64,000 bases of DNA. It comes from Mixia osmundae IAM 14324. Lineage: Eukaryota; Basidiomycota; Mixiomycetes; Mixiales; Mixiaceae. Location: the NCBI RefSeq assembly GCF_000708205.1, contig NW_014575563.1, forward strand, positions 1,171,361 to 1,235,360, in the 5' to 3' direction. The notes under the pieces are model-generated. The model did no database searches. It worked only from the letters and a program-made list of their open reading frames with translations, and was not told where the DNA came from. Below, one piece after another: positions 12,796 through 26,141 of the stretch. A program made the translations under genes and the position numbers. How positions within the stretch are numbered: position 1 is the stretch's first letter; every line of letters starts with the position of its first letter.

Positions 12796-13434
12796 TCTGT
12801 ATGTCAGTAGGCCTTGAGGCCTTGACCGAAGACCGCTCCGCCTTCGACCGCCGAACAAACCCTTTCTCTTCTCTTTGCTTGTGATCGGTTCAAATTGATC
12901 GATGCACTGTGATGCGATCAGTAGCAGTAGTGGCCGATGACGACCAGCAGATCGAAACTTCACACGAGCATTGCACGATCAATATCCCAAGATCTGCATA
13001 CTCACCAAGCAGGCTCGCGCACGCTGTGTCAGCGGACTGTGACATCCATCATCGATCGTGAGCTCAGGCGCATACGCTGTCGCTTACTTGTCTCGAAAAG
13101 TCCCGGCATGCATTGCTCGCTACTTATCGAGCCTGGAGGAGACCTACGCAATCTTCGCAGAAGCGGGTGGGGTCGTCGAGTCCATGGCGAGGCAAGGCAT
13201 AACGTACGTCTCAAGACAGCGGGGCAGCATTTGGGCGGAACGCTCAGCGAGATATGAGCTCCTCAAATCGACTCGCGCGAAAACACTCAGTTGCAGTAAT
13301 CGCGAGACACTCCTCGCCGCTTTGACTTCTTTCTGCGTGCATCAATTCCAAGACAATCTCTTGGAGAATTCCGCATCGGGTGTGCCGTCCGATTCTGCCC
13401 CGCGCGTTATACCAACCTCGCTAAGCTATCGTGT
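12796..13434. other. Stretch without a supported gene
   Basis: A frame on the plus strand from 13058 stays open to 13474 but starts at GTG, lacks any motif and overlaps the 3' exon of the secreted-protein gene, so it is not called. A short direct repeat of the CCTTGA type occurs around 12812-12828. Nothing else is recognisable. Confidence 0.35.
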
Positions 13435-14045
13435 TCACGTTCGTGGCGTTGTCCGATTCATTTGCCGGATGTGAGGTTCGTATACAAACAATGCAACGGT
13501 GCCTTTGTACATCATGCTCTGCTCAGCACAATCTGCTCTGACAGTCAAATGGACTCGTCTGTGACTGGCGCCGCTTGCTCTAATGGATGCTGTGCGCACT
13601 GGAATGATGATGACGATCTCCAGCGTCGCTTGCAAGACCAGCTCGAATCGAGACTTTCTTCCCGTCACACGAACCGCCAGACGTCAGTGGAGTGACCTTT
13701 ATGGGCTCCGAGCTGTCGTTGCCCTCGGGATCCATGCAGAACTGATCGCCGTTTTCGGGGCCGCCTGCATGCCGTGGGTGAATTTGGCAGCAGAGCAAGT
13801 GTGAATGGCTACCTTTCAGGGTGCCAGCGTCGGTGGCATAGAAATCTGTATGATGACTGCAGGGCTGAAGCAGTCCGAGAGCACCTAAAAGGCATTTAGC
13901 AACATGCTGGACTATTTGGCCATAACTGACCAGCTTGCGTACAAGACAAGACTGCCCAGCCCTCCTTCAGTAGGACCGTACGCGTGTCGGCAAGTGCTCC
14001 AGAAATGAGCGTCCAAAGCGCGAAGAGAGCTATCGTGTAGTGCAT
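13435..14045 (-). CDS. Small secreted cysteine-containing protein
   Basis: Exons 13931..14045, 13813..13884, 13639..13764 and 13435..13589 join in frame with introns of 46, 48 and 49 nt. The N-terminus MHYTIALFALW then LISGALADT is a textbook signal peptide with a cleavage site after the Ala-rich stretch. About five Cys follow in the mature chain (LSCTQ, QPCSH, QFCMD, GSCDG, ADCAE), so disulfides are likely. The third intron is less certain; if retained, the protein stops at 13580 after a His/Ser tail. I prefer the spliced form because the extra exon has strand-like hydrophobic alternation (KGTVALFVYE). Family unknown; it could be a secreted effector or wall protein. Confidence 0.5.
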
Positions 14046-14303
14046 GTTGCCCACGGGACGCAGCTGCAAACGGCGATATAAGTACAGACAGAATGTCGTC
14101 AGCGACATGACACGTCTTCGCCGCAAGGTTTCATCTTGATCCGCAGAACGACGGATCAACTGAGACTCGGCGATGGGCACTCCTGTCACATACGGGAAAA
14201 GAGACCTCAGGCATCAATCATGCAGGGTATATTGGCCACGCTGTCCGCGACAGCCTGGTTGGTCTAGCTGGTTCGGCAGGAGGGTTTGAATCCGTCAAGG
14301 AGC

Positions 14304-14564
14304 TCAGGACGGGGCTGAAGGGCTGCGCATGTCAGTTGCATGACCAGCGCTCGACCAAGGCATACGAAAGACTCTTCGTGGCGTGCATCGATGTGCCTGC
14401 ATCTTGAGCCGATACAAACCTGAATAACCGCAGACTTGGACATGTCGATTGATTCGATCCGCTCGGCTTAGGAGCTGTCGCAGACAGGCAACAGATGATG
14501 AGACCTTCTTGACACTAGCGGCGGCCTGCGTGAGTTGGGAATGTGAGAGAGCTGATGCGCTCAT
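14304..14564 (-). CDS. Hypothetical small protein, possible first exon
   Basis: An 86-codon ATG-initiated frame starting MSASALSHSQLTQAAAS. The first 45 residues are amphipathic and helix-prone (VKKVSS, LRQLLSRADRI); the rest is basic and less protein-like, so a splice near the middle (a GTTTGT donor follows GYS) is possible. Its ATG lies 87 bp from the oppositely oriented gene at 14652, the common divergent layout here. No family recognised. Confidence 0.3.
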   Translation of the reverse strand: MSASALSHSQLTQAAASVKKVSSSVACLRQLLSRADRINRHVQVCGYSGLYRLKMQAHRCTPRRVFRMPWSSAGHATDMRSPSAPS

Positions 14565-14651
14565 GGGCTGGCTTCTCGCGCTTCTCAGTCGCGTCGATCA
14601 GTCACTTCTGCGTCAGTGCCACTACCCAGCACCAGCTGGCCATCTGAGCTA

Positions 14652-15241
14652 ATGTCGAGCGCCGAAGCCGAGTCTGAGCCGAGAACGTCTGAGCAGCCAG
14701 AAGGATCCACGGACCCAGCCGCGCAGCTTGCGAACGTCTACAGCATTCCTTCTAAGCCAGACCGGACACTGTTCTTTGAAAAGCGCAAGCAATACAAGGA
14801 ACTCCAGAGTCAATGGCAGAGTGTGACAATGGTACAGACCCACTGACAAGTGACAGTCAGGTCTCATTAGCTGATCAGACAGCGTGCGCAGACGACAGAA
14901 TTGCTCAGACTAGAATATCTCGACTTGGAGGCCAGGGAGGATGTCTTGCGGGACGAGCTCAAGTGCCTAGCGCTCGTCATTATTCTGTCCGTGATGCTGA
15001 TGCATTCAGCAGTCTTCTGATCAGTCAATTCCAGGCGGGTGACCACGAAGTCGCCGTCGCGCTCGACAGAGTACAAGAGACACCTCAAGATGTCGAGCGA
15101 CTCGTGCTCATCTCAACTTTACCGCAAGCGACGCAACCGTCTTCTCAGCCAGCTCGAGCTCGCACGGAGTCTTCAATCGCGCCGTCTCATGCTCATGTTA
15201 CTCCACAGCAAGCCAAGGACGTCGAGATGCGCATCGCCTGA
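14652..15241 (+). CDS. Hypothetical coiled-coil protein
   Basis: Exons 14652..14822, 14871..14962 and 15010..15241 join in phase and give 164 residues; introns are 48 and 47 nt. The N-terminal 30 residues are acidic and Ser/Thr rich. A helix of about 70 residues follows (FFEKRKQYKEL to VLRDELNSLL) with heptad-like Leu spacing, and then a Pro/Gln/Ser tail. No catalytic motif is present. Size and build resemble subunits of small coiled-coil assemblies such as kinetochore or vesicle-tether complexes, but I cannot assign one. It is tail-to-tail with the kelch gene, stops 106 nt apart. Confidence 0.65.
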
Positions 15242-15347
15242 AGCTCAGGCGTCAAGCTGATGTACATGTTGTTTTCACTACTGCACATACGTTCGACAAT
15301 ACGCACGACGTGTGCAACCGTGCGGTACAAACAACAGAATGTGCGGT

Positions 15348-18300
15348 CTACAAATACCGGTTTGGTCTTCGCGCTTCCGTCGCGGCGGCGAGTTTGGGCG
15401 GACTGTTGACGACGCGCAATGCGCCCTTGCCACGATCTACGGCAGGCGCACTCGCTGCCAACGGCCATGATGGCACCCAATCTGGCATGACGAATGTCTT
15501 CGCTGTGCCAGTCGTACTCTCAGACGTCTCCGATGTCGTGCGCTCCATGCCAATACGAATCTTCGGAATCGCCAGGTTGTTCATTGACTTGGACAAGCCT
15601 TCCCGCCGTGTTCCCATCGGTGCAGACACAGCGCGATCTTGCTGGGGAGGCGCGTAGCCCAGAATGCTTTCGAACCAGCCCCGAGGTGCGTAGGATACTG
15701 GCGAGCCACCGACTGGCTCTTCTCGCAGCGATACCTCATGCATCAGTCCTGCTCGAGCGGCGCTTGTCCCAGATGGAGTGCGCCGTAGACCGCCAAAGCT
15801 ACTGATTCGCTTATCCGGCGGCGATCGAATGGCTACAGACCCGAGATAGGGATATGAATCGACAGACTCGCCACGCGTCGAAGTGCTATCGTTCAGCTTC
15901 TGCTCTCCCACATGCCATGGCTGGTCTGACCCTCGCCGCAGCTGACTGGCAAAGTTAAAGGCGCCACCCATGGTCTTTGGGCTGACCGCCGTGTCCGGAT
16001 GGTCTGCGGACATGCTCTTTTGGACCGATAAACCGCTGTCCGACGATAGATCTCTTCGAGCAGACGGACGAGTGAATTGTAGCGTCGAGACCGGCGGACG
16101 ATCGCGGTCATCAGGAGCAGACACCGACTGGCCGAATGCAAAAGGACTCGTGCTCAGTCGACGGGCAAGCCTCTGACCATAGTGTCGCCTGGTCGCAAAG
16201 ACGAGGGCGCCAATGAGAAGGCCTGCCATGGCCAGGCCGCCGACGGTGCCTGCAATCACCTTACTGGACGTCGTCGTCGTCGTACCAGCTGCAACTACCG
16301 GTGCGGAGCTTATCGTCGCAGTCGCCACTGTATCTGTATCCGTCGCAGTCACTAAGACGTTGCCGGGCGCACTTGAAGGTCCCTCGTCGGCAGCGGTAGA
16401 TAGTACGGCAGGTGGCGTGGTAGGCAAGACCGAAACGATGCTTGTCGCGCTACTCGTCATGTGATGTGGCACTCTCGCTTTGGTGGTCAGCGCTTTGTGC
16501 GAGACGTGCGTCGCAGTCGAAGCATGAGCTGTCGCTTCGGCCGTTGATCTGCGCTCAGGCGAGATTTGACCAGGCACAAAAGTCGATCCGTACGACCATC
16601 CCTGTTCTGCGTTACCGGAGAGGAACACGATTTGACTGACGGAGGCCTCTGCAGACTTCAACTCGAGCCTTTGCACGTCGGCAGTATCTACGCCGTACGC
16701 GAACACAATCTGATGCAGACCTTGCGCATTCGTCGCATTCGATACCAGGGTAGCCGTATGCCAGGCAAGCGCAGGAAATGTGTCGTTGAGCGTCTGATTA
16801 ATGGTCAGAGGCATCCAGGCCCAAGCGGAAGGGTTGGACATGTTGAGCAGATGAAAGTCTCCCATCGTGATCTCATCCGAGCCGAGTCCACCGTGCACAA
16901 GCACAGTCTTGTCAGGCAGCGCGACAGCGACATGGCCCATTCTTGGCTCTGGCGCTTGACCCGACACAGGCTACGGGATCACTTCAGCATGGCATGCTGG
17001 TAAAGAGCAGGTGCGGGCTCACCATAAGTGTCCAATCACGCGAAGAGGCATTGAAGACGAGGAGATGCTGCAACGACTCGAGCGTACCGTCGACGGCTTG
17101 ACCGCCAATGAAGACGACAGCATCTTGTGCCGGCGTCGAAACGGCGGCATAGTCTGAAATTGCAGGCTTATATTGCGCCTGACTGTTGGCAAGCGTGTTG
17201 GCCTGTACGATCTCCTGAAACTTCTTCAAGTTCGGCTCTGTCTTGGCCTTGCTTGCCTTGAGCAAGACCGGCAATACCGATGGTGTCTTCAGGGCCGCTG
17301 CTCTTATGGTGACGCTGCTTGTCGCTGCTTCTGTCGCTGACGCCTGCAAACCGGTGCGATCTTTGATTATCGAGGCATCGCGAGACTGATCGACAAGGAC
17401 GCTCTGTGGCAGCGCGGTTGACGACATCGTCGCGTGGGTGACTGACGTTGCACCATCGCCAGAGCTTGCAGACGCAGAACTGACCACATTCGGCGCTGAC
17501 AGCAGTTCAAACGGTATGCTCTCGATCGTGCCGTTGTCGGCGTGATAGATATCGATGCCGAGATAGCCAACACGATCAAGCGAACACGTGTAAGGCTCAG
17601 CAATACCGCCGTAGACGTAGACCGTTTTGCCCCCGTCGAGCGCGACGGCCTGGTTTTGTCGTCGCCTAGGCGGTATATATGTTGTATTACTGACGATCGA
17701 TGCTTGCCACTGCGGAGCGAATGATGCAGCGGTGTGCGAGCTGCTGGCATTGCTCGTGTCAAGGGAATATATGAGCGCGTCATTATTGCAATCTTGCGTG
17801 AGACCGCCGACGATATAGATTCTCTCGTCCTCTCCCAGCGCTATAGCTGCGAAGGCGTGTGGCGTCAAGCCTTCTTCCCAGCCTCGTGTGCTCTCATTCG
17901 CCATTGTCAAAGGGCTGAACGGCAGCGTTGCGGACGCATTGGCTGCACTTGCATACGATTTCGAGAGATCCAGCAGGGTGACCTCGTTGGTAATAAGGCC
18001 CTGCTCATCCTCACCGCCGATGAGAAGCAGAGATTGACGACTCGGTAGGTACACTGCAGAATGACCATAACGGGATTTGGCCGTTGTCGCGGTAAGGGGC
18101 CGATCATGTTGGACATGCGACGCATTCGCTGTCATAGGCCACGAGTCTACCATTGCTGCGCTACCGAGGGCATCCTGCAGTACGCTCGAAGCTGATACAT
18201 TATTTGCGGGCGTCTGAGTGTCATTGATGCGATGAGGCTCGACAAAGTCAGCGGTATCGACCGCCGTCGCATTTAGCGCATGAGATGTGGCGCCGTTGTG

Positions 18301-18480
18301 CGTCGAGGCTAATCTCACCGCCAGAGGCTGAGCTGTGCGAATCTTGGCCTTTGGATTGCTAGCTGCCAGTACATGTCCGTTTGCTTTGAAGGCGATCTGC
18401 GTCGAGGCAGCGTTCGATGTCGGCAAAGCACACAAGCTGACCACAAGTCCGCTGATAAGCTGGCGACTTCGCTTGCGCAT
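15348..18480 (-). CDS. Kelch-repeat single-pass membrane protein
   Basis: Two exons (17023..18480, 15348..16970; 52-nt intron) encode 1026 residues. The chosen start MRKRSRQLISG opens a signal peptide (GLVVSLCALP). At least five kelch-like blades are visible, marked by LLLIGGEDE, IYIVGG, VYVYGG, VVFIGG and VLVHGG. A Ser/Thr/Ala-rich juxtamembrane stretch follows, then one transmembrane helix (GGLAMAGLLIGALVF) and about 240 cytoplasmic residues rich in Ser, Pro and Arg. The upstream in-frame extension starts only at GTG. The layout (extracellular beta-propeller, one helix, disordered tail) occurs in fungal surface proteins of unknown role. It shares a 170-bp divergent promoter with MCM10. Confidence 0.85.
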
Positions 18481-18570
18481 GCCTGACACCTGAGCTCGCA
18501 GGGAGGGGCACCGCTTGTCCGAAGAGTACCGGCTAGGCTGCGGCGCTGCAGTTGCGTAGAAAATCAACTC

Positions 18571-18585
18571 ACGCGTCACGCGAAA
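18571..18585. promoter_or_regulatory. MCB-like (ACGCGT) and adjacent CACGCGAAA box upstream of MCM10
   Basis: ACGCGT at 18571-18576 is followed at once by CACGCGAAA (18577-18585), the two site types bound by MBF/SBF-class G1/S regulators in yeasts. They lie 66-80 bp before the MCM10 ATG, in the gap shared with the kelch gene. Function is inferred from motif and neighbour. Confidence 0.5.
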
Positions 18586-18650
18586 TTAGACTCGTGACTC
18601 GTGTCGCGTGACGAGGCTGCTGTGAGTAACGATAGGACCAGGCAGGCTAC

Positions 18651-21013
18651 ATGGCTGTCGAAGAATCAGACGAAGAGCTTCTGGTCGTAGCATCGCCGAG
18701 TGAGCAGCTTCCGATGCGTCTGGCAGCTGGACAAGCTGAATCCTAACGAATGCAGAGAAACAGAAAGCAGCACCTCAGCATGCCTTGGTCTATGCGTCAA
18801 CGGCACGGAGGGCGCCAGGAGCACATCACACTGATGTTGCCTTGCCGCGAATAGCCCAGAGCCGGTCTTCAGAGCTTGCACGAGCGCTCGCAGCCGAGCG
18901 AAAGCCTCGCGACCTCACGGACCGACGTGACAAGCGTGCGTCACTTGCCCTGTTCTGCTCCTTGCAGTGTGCTCAACGCGATCCAAAGCAGCTGCATCAT
19001 CCTTCTTGGCTGCATCTACAAAGGTGCATACTTTACTAAAGCATCAGGAATTCCGACGCAATGCATCTCGCGCGACGTCCTTTGGTGAACCAGCTGCAAG
19101 GAGGCACCGGCGTATATTCCAGGCAGACGAGCAGCCTCACGCAAGCACGTCGCGTGCCACGCAAGCTGACCGTCTTCCGTCTCAGCCATGCTCACCCGAC
19201 CCAGCGCGTCAGCGTGGTGACGATCTCACACTCGTCGAAGATCTCGAGCCGTGTCCCCTTCCTCATAGGCAGCGTCCAGACGATCCAGACTATCAGCAGA
19301 TCGAGCCTTATTCGGGGATCAGATTGCGGGACCGCATACTCGCCCATGCAGAGCTCGAGGAGCATCTCGAAGATCGGTTCTACCTCTCACCACGGCGGAT
19401 CTACTCGATGGTGCGCGAAGTGCCTGGCCGTGCCGGCCATCTCGATCTGCCTATCGAACGCGACTGGATCGTCATCGGCATACTGTGCGAAAAGAGTCCA
19501 ATCAGGATGACAAGTCAGATCGGCGATATAAATCAGCCCGCACAGGATGAACCTGCCGACGAAGAGCTCGACGAAGTATTGGGCTCTGCTGCTGGCAAGG
19601 GACGCAGAGGCAATGCATTGCAAGCAAAGCAGCGGACGAAAAAGTCCAGGCGATACATCAGCTTCAAGTTCGTTGACCTCGGTTCACTCAATGCGGGCGG
19701 TGGAGAAGGCGTGATGAATGTGCAACTCTTCGAGGCCGAGCATGAGCTCGAGCATCGATCAGGACACTCGTCGGACGAAGAGCAAATTACCGCCAAAAGA
19801 TACCGCATCCGAAAAGAGACGTACTCCCGCGATGGCCAAGGCAGGAAAGGTCAGATCCAGAAACGGCATTATACTGGCGGCAGTGGCGGAGCATACGAGG
19901 CTTTCTGGAAGGCGCAAAACGGCACCGTCGTCGCAATTCTCAATCCGAACCTTAGGCGACAGCGTCCGGTGAGCTCTTCTCTCGCATCAGTCTTCGGGCG
20001 CTGATAGAAGCGCAGCTACCGGGCAGGCCAGATACAAAGATGATCATGCTCTCGCCAGAGAATGCTACATCTGTGCTGCTCATTGGTCACGCCAGAGACC
20101 TCGGCGAGTGCGAAGCGACTAGACGAGACGGCCAGCCTTGTACCGCCTGGTGTGATCGAAGAGCCCACCCGGTCTGCGACTTCCACCTCGAGAGCAATCT
20201 TGCGAAGCAAAGAGCAAGACGGCCAGAGTTCTCTACGGGTAATTCAGGAATGTCCACAGGCCTCACACGTGGCAAAGCTGCTCGAAAGGGCGCCGTCAAA
20301 GGCGGCGGCAAGCTTGGCTTTGGGCCAGCACGCGAAGACGACAAGCCCGACTATGCGAATAAGACTGGCTTGCTGCCTCGCAATAACAAAACCGTCATCG
20401 AGGGGGTGACGACCTTTGTCATGGCCAGCTCGCTCACGGAGATGCCCAAGCGACGCCGCTTTGGCGAGTCGACCTACTCTGAGCCTTTAGACCCAAGCTC
20501 GAAAGAAGCGAAGAAACGTCGCCACGACCAATCAGAGAAGGAGATTCGTCTTAAAGAGGGATTCGCAGAGATGCTCAAAAATGACCGCGGTTCGATTGGC
20601 GCTCAGTACTTGCGAGAGGTCCAAGCGAACAAAACCGCTCGGTCTGAGGGCGCTGCGCCGACCACTGCAGCTCAGGAAGATCAAGCGCAACTAGCAATGC
20701 AGCGAGAGCTCAAGCAGCGAGTCTACGATCCTACGAAGCTCCGCATGATGGGCTTTGATCCCGTCGCCGACAAACACACAACCAGAAGTTTCGTCGATCC
20801 AGAGTCTCAACAAGCTCAGGTTAGTGCAGATGAGGATCGAAGATTGATTTGTCTCATCGTGTGCCCGTGCAGAGCAAAGCAATGGCAGCGCTTGAAGCCA
20901 AGCGAGCCAAATCCAGGATCAACCCTAAGCTCAATGCGCCGCCCACGAGGGTCTCAAATGTGCGTGCACCACTAAGCCCGGTCACTCCTGCCGAGCTGCT
21001 TGTTGAGCTGTAA
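18651..21013 (+). CDS. MCM10: MCM10 replication initiation factor
   Basis: Five exons (18651..18699, 18756..18935, 18992..19968, 20016..20819, 20873..21013) encode 716 residues. The first exon starts MAVEESDEELLV. The centre carries the Mcm10 OB-fold (WIVIGILCEKSPI, YISFKFVDL, FWKAQNGTVVAILNPN) joined to the family zinc-finger block (LLIGHARDLGECEATR, GQPCTAW, CDFHLE). A basic C-terminal part with helical stretches follows. Mcm10 activates the CMG helicase and recruits polymerase alpha. The exon 3/4 junction was chosen because only the acceptor at 20015 keeps the frame into the zinc finger. An MCB-like box lies just upstream. Confidence 0.92.
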
Positions 21014-21183
21014 TGCAATGCTCAGCACATTGCCAGGGTCGCCAAGCGAGATCAGCCGTCCGCTGTCCGACAGCTGTGCTGCGAAGCCACAATGGCGCTC
21101 TCGCTCGCGTCATGTCTCGCAAGCGTTGCAGCATGTGCAGCACTTGTGAAATCTTGCCATGCAGGGCGACTGACGAGACGGTC

Positions 21184-23341
<2,158 letters not shown>

Positions 23342-23462
23342 GTCTGTCGGATGCAACGGCCACCGACGCTTGCTTTGCTCGTCACCGCTGCCTCGTCGCG
23401 GCCCAAATAAATTCAGAGAGAGGGTCGGCTCCGGCGTGTGACAAGACTTGTGTGGCCGTGCA

Positions 23463-23986
23463 ATGGCAGATGGGCTCGCAGATGCAGGCGTGCAAGAGCC
23501 GGTGAGTAGCTCTTCTGCCGGAGCCGCGTTCCGAGGCTCATCAAACGGCCCTACGCTGCGCAGTTTGACCTGATCAGGCTCAGTCTGAGCGAGAGAGTCT
23601 TCATCAAGCTACGCGGCGACAGAGAGATCAGAGGGGTACTGCATGTCTGTCTATCTGCCACAGCGGCCTCGCTCGAGAACTGACACGCGCAGTCAGGCAT
23701 ACGACCAGCACATGAACATGATCCTCGGCGAGGTCGAGGAGACTCAGACGATCGTCGACTTGGACGAAAGCGCGGCTCAGCCGGTCGGCACGCTGCGGGC
23801 AAGCTTTCTCGCTCTCGCTTGCCTGGCGTGCAAGGGCTCATCGTAGTGCGCACGCAGCAAGTGAAGAGACAGATCGATTGCCTATTCGTTCGTGGAGACT
23901 CTGTCGTCCTCGTAAGTCATTCCTTCCTCGGGCGTAGAGCTCCCCGCTGCGCCAACGTCGAGCGCCTTCATGTGACTCGTCACTAA
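23463..23986 (+). CDS. LSM3: LSM3, U6 snRNP / mRNA decay Sm-like protein
   Basis: Four exons (23463..23501, 23564..23644, 23697..23783, 23858..23986) give about 111 residues. Sm1 reads [19 protein letters not shown], continuing to [15 protein letters not shown]; Sm2 reads [11 protein letters not shown]. Lsm3 is part of the Lsm2-8 ring on U6 snRNA and the Lsm1-7 ring in mRNA decay. The C-terminus is uncertain. A consensus GTAAGT right after VVL may start one more intron, replacing the last 25 residues; I kept the read-through because no acceptor at usual distance gives the expected ending. The 3' end overlaps the minus-strand unknown gene by about 105 bp. Confidence 0.88.
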
Positions 23987-24617
23987 CTCTAGCTTGCCAC
24001 TCGGCGCTCTCTTCCAGGTCTCTCCCCCGGCGCGGTGATCTGTACTGCTGCTCCCTCGCCGTTCGGGCGTCACACTCTGCGAATGCATGGGCAATGCCCG
24101 CAATCGATCGACAGATGAGACTCCGTGAAGCTTGCTCCCTTCTACCGGCCTGCCTGGCTCGCTAGCCGGGATGAGCCACTCGGGATCAATCGTGCCGTCG
24201 AGCAGCCAGGATCGATAGTATACTGCAGTCTGCGCCTGTATGAGCCTCGCTCGCGGCTCGTGCGTGAAGCACACACGAGCAACGGAAGCGGCAGAGGCAC
24301 CCTGACACTCTTGCCCGTCTTGAACTGAGCCACAATCGTCGCTACAGCCTCATTCGCGCGCTCGTATTCTGCCGTGCCTTTGGCCGCTTCGAGCAGTCTC
24401 GCGAGCTCGGCAAGGTCCTGCGCTCCCCTGGCCTTTCTGGCGGCAGCGTCATCCTGAGCCCCCTTGAGCGGAATCGTGGCCGCCTCAGTCAGTCCTCACA
24501 AGCCCCTTACCGCTCGACCGCACTCTGCCACACTCTCAGAGCGCGACTTGCCTTGCCCGTCCTCGCACTCAAATTTTTGTCGACTGCTCGGCGTACGATC
24601 AGGCCTGAGCCTACCAT
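23882..24617 (-). CDS. Hypothetical protein, start overlapping CCC1 start
   Basis: Exons 24511..24617, 24277..24436 and 23882..24229 (introns 74 and 47 nt) join in phase to 204 residues. The N-terminus (MVGSGLIVRRA, many Arg/Ser/Ala, few acids) looks like a mitochondrial presequence or basic tail. The middle is helical (LAELARLLEAAKG, ANEAVATIVAQFK) and is followed by a disordered Ser/Thr/Glu C-terminus. I do not recognise a family. Intron 1 could use another acceptor (a 74- or 84-nt version). The ATG overlaps the ATG of CCC1 on the other strand as CATG, which leaves no room for a promoter between them, so the true start may differ. Confidence 0.45.
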
Positions 24618-26022
24618 GTCTCGGCCAGACGAGTATGCTCGTCAGAGCGCCCATGCAGCAGAGCCGCACGCAGGGTCAGCAAGCGAGGACGGTCAAGCTG
24701 TAGCGCTCGCCTTACCTAGGCGGTCAAAGCCAACTCATTCAGCCGTCTGGTCCCTCTCCGCTGCCCCTGCTTCACCAGCGCCTGCTCCTTCTGATGGTCA
24801 GACGACTACGCCCGTACCGGTGACAGTCTGCGACAAACACAATCGGCCTGATCGCGTGTGCTGTCGCGAGCTGAAGGGAGACGACGAACGTACCTTAGTC
24901 GACCCCGCCGTCGTCAGAGACGTCATCATCGGTCTGTCAGATGGACTGACAGTCCCCTTTGCTCTCACTGCCGGCCTTGCCTCCTTGGGATCCTCAAAAC
25001 TTGTCGTCGTCGGCGGACTGGCGGAGATCATCTCGGGCAGCATCTCAATGGGAATCGGCGGATTCTTGGCTTCTGAGGCAGAAAGAGACCACTTTCGCTA
25101 CCTGCGCAAGACAACACAGGAACGTGTCAAGCGGTCTTGTGCCGGCGAGATGGAGAGAGAAGTCCACGAGGGTTCGTCGCAAACCTCTCTGCCCGTTTAA
25201 GACGGAAGCCCCCGCTCACACGACGCTGCAGTGCTGGGGCCAGTCGGCATAGATCAGAGCCTATCTCGGAGAGTAGCCTCTGCGCTCGCCAAAGTAGAGA
25301 CCCAGTTCGATTCGTCTGCATCTGAGGAGGATTCTCAACACACCGCAGTCAACGCCGAGCCGTCCATGTGGCGACATATCATGAAGACCCTCTCGCGGTC
25401 CCCAAAGTCAGCTTTGGGTGACACCGAGTCTGCAAACGGCAATGCGAAGCTCAGATTCGAGGAAGACGTCGGCCTTACTGCCTTTCTGCTCAAGGTAGAC
25501 ATAGTAGCTACCTGCGAGATCCGCACCTGCTGATGCTTGCCGCAGTTCGGCGAGGGTCTCGAGGACGTGCCAGACTCCCGATTGTACATCTCTGCCCTCA
25601 CCATCGGCGCGGGCTATGCAGTCGGCGGTCTGATTCCCATGGTGCGCTCGCTCGCGTCTGTAGACGACATTGACTGATTTGTCCCCAGATACCTTACTTC
25701 TTCGAAGCGAATGCCAAGATTGCGCTCATCTATTCGATCGTGAGTACTACAGCACGTCCAGATGGGTTCCAGCTGACACTGTCCGCCGCGGTAGATCGTG
25801 ACAGCCATCATCCTGCTCGTTTTTGGCGCTTTCAAGGCATACTATACCGGCGCAAAGATTGGCTTCTTTGGCTACCTACGAGCATCCGTATCAACCTTCC
25901 TCGTCGGCGGCCTGGCAGCTGCGGCCTCTTTCGGCATCGTGCGTGCGCTAGAAGGCGGAGAGGGTTCTGACGAGCCTACTCGACCTCACTCGTCTGTGCT
26001 GCTCAGGTCTGCTGGCCTATAG
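24616..26022 (+). CDS. CCC1: CCC1/VIT1-family vacuolar iron/manganese transporter
   Basis: Five exons (24616..25171, 25232..25494, 25546..25641, 25689..25739, 25795..26022) give 397 residues. After about 100 disordered residues comes the family core. TM1 contains DGLTVPFALTAGLASLG, and TM2 has GGLAEIISGSISMGIGGFLA. A cytosolic metal-binding helix begins ASEAERDHFRYL (Glu/His ligands). TM3-5 follow (LTIGAGYAVGGLIPM, IVTAIILLVFGAF, VGGLAAAASFGIV). Ccc1/VIT1 proteins move Fe2+ or Mn2+ into the vacuole in exchange for protons. The cytosolic loop between TM2 and TM3 carries a Ser/Glu-rich insert (residues about 200-270). Start at 24616 is the first ATG of the frame. Confidence 0.9.
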
Positions 26023-26141
26023 ACAGCGTCACAACTCATGTGTACATCCCCGCTTGTCGCACGCTGTACTCGCATCTATGCAAAGACGTCCTCGTGAGCA
26101 GATGTATGTCGATACAGGCAGATTACATGGCGGGACGGACG

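Noticed and set aside
13058-13474. 138-codon open frame on the plus strand
   Set aside because: Starts at GTG, has no recognisable domain and overlaps a better-supported exon on the other strand.
14250-14305. tRNA-like segment with a TGGTCTAGCTGGTT D-arm-like and GGTTTGAATCC T-arm-like sequence
   Set aside because: Only about 11 bases separate the two, with no room for an anticodon arm, and no acceptor stem pairs. Not a tRNA gene.
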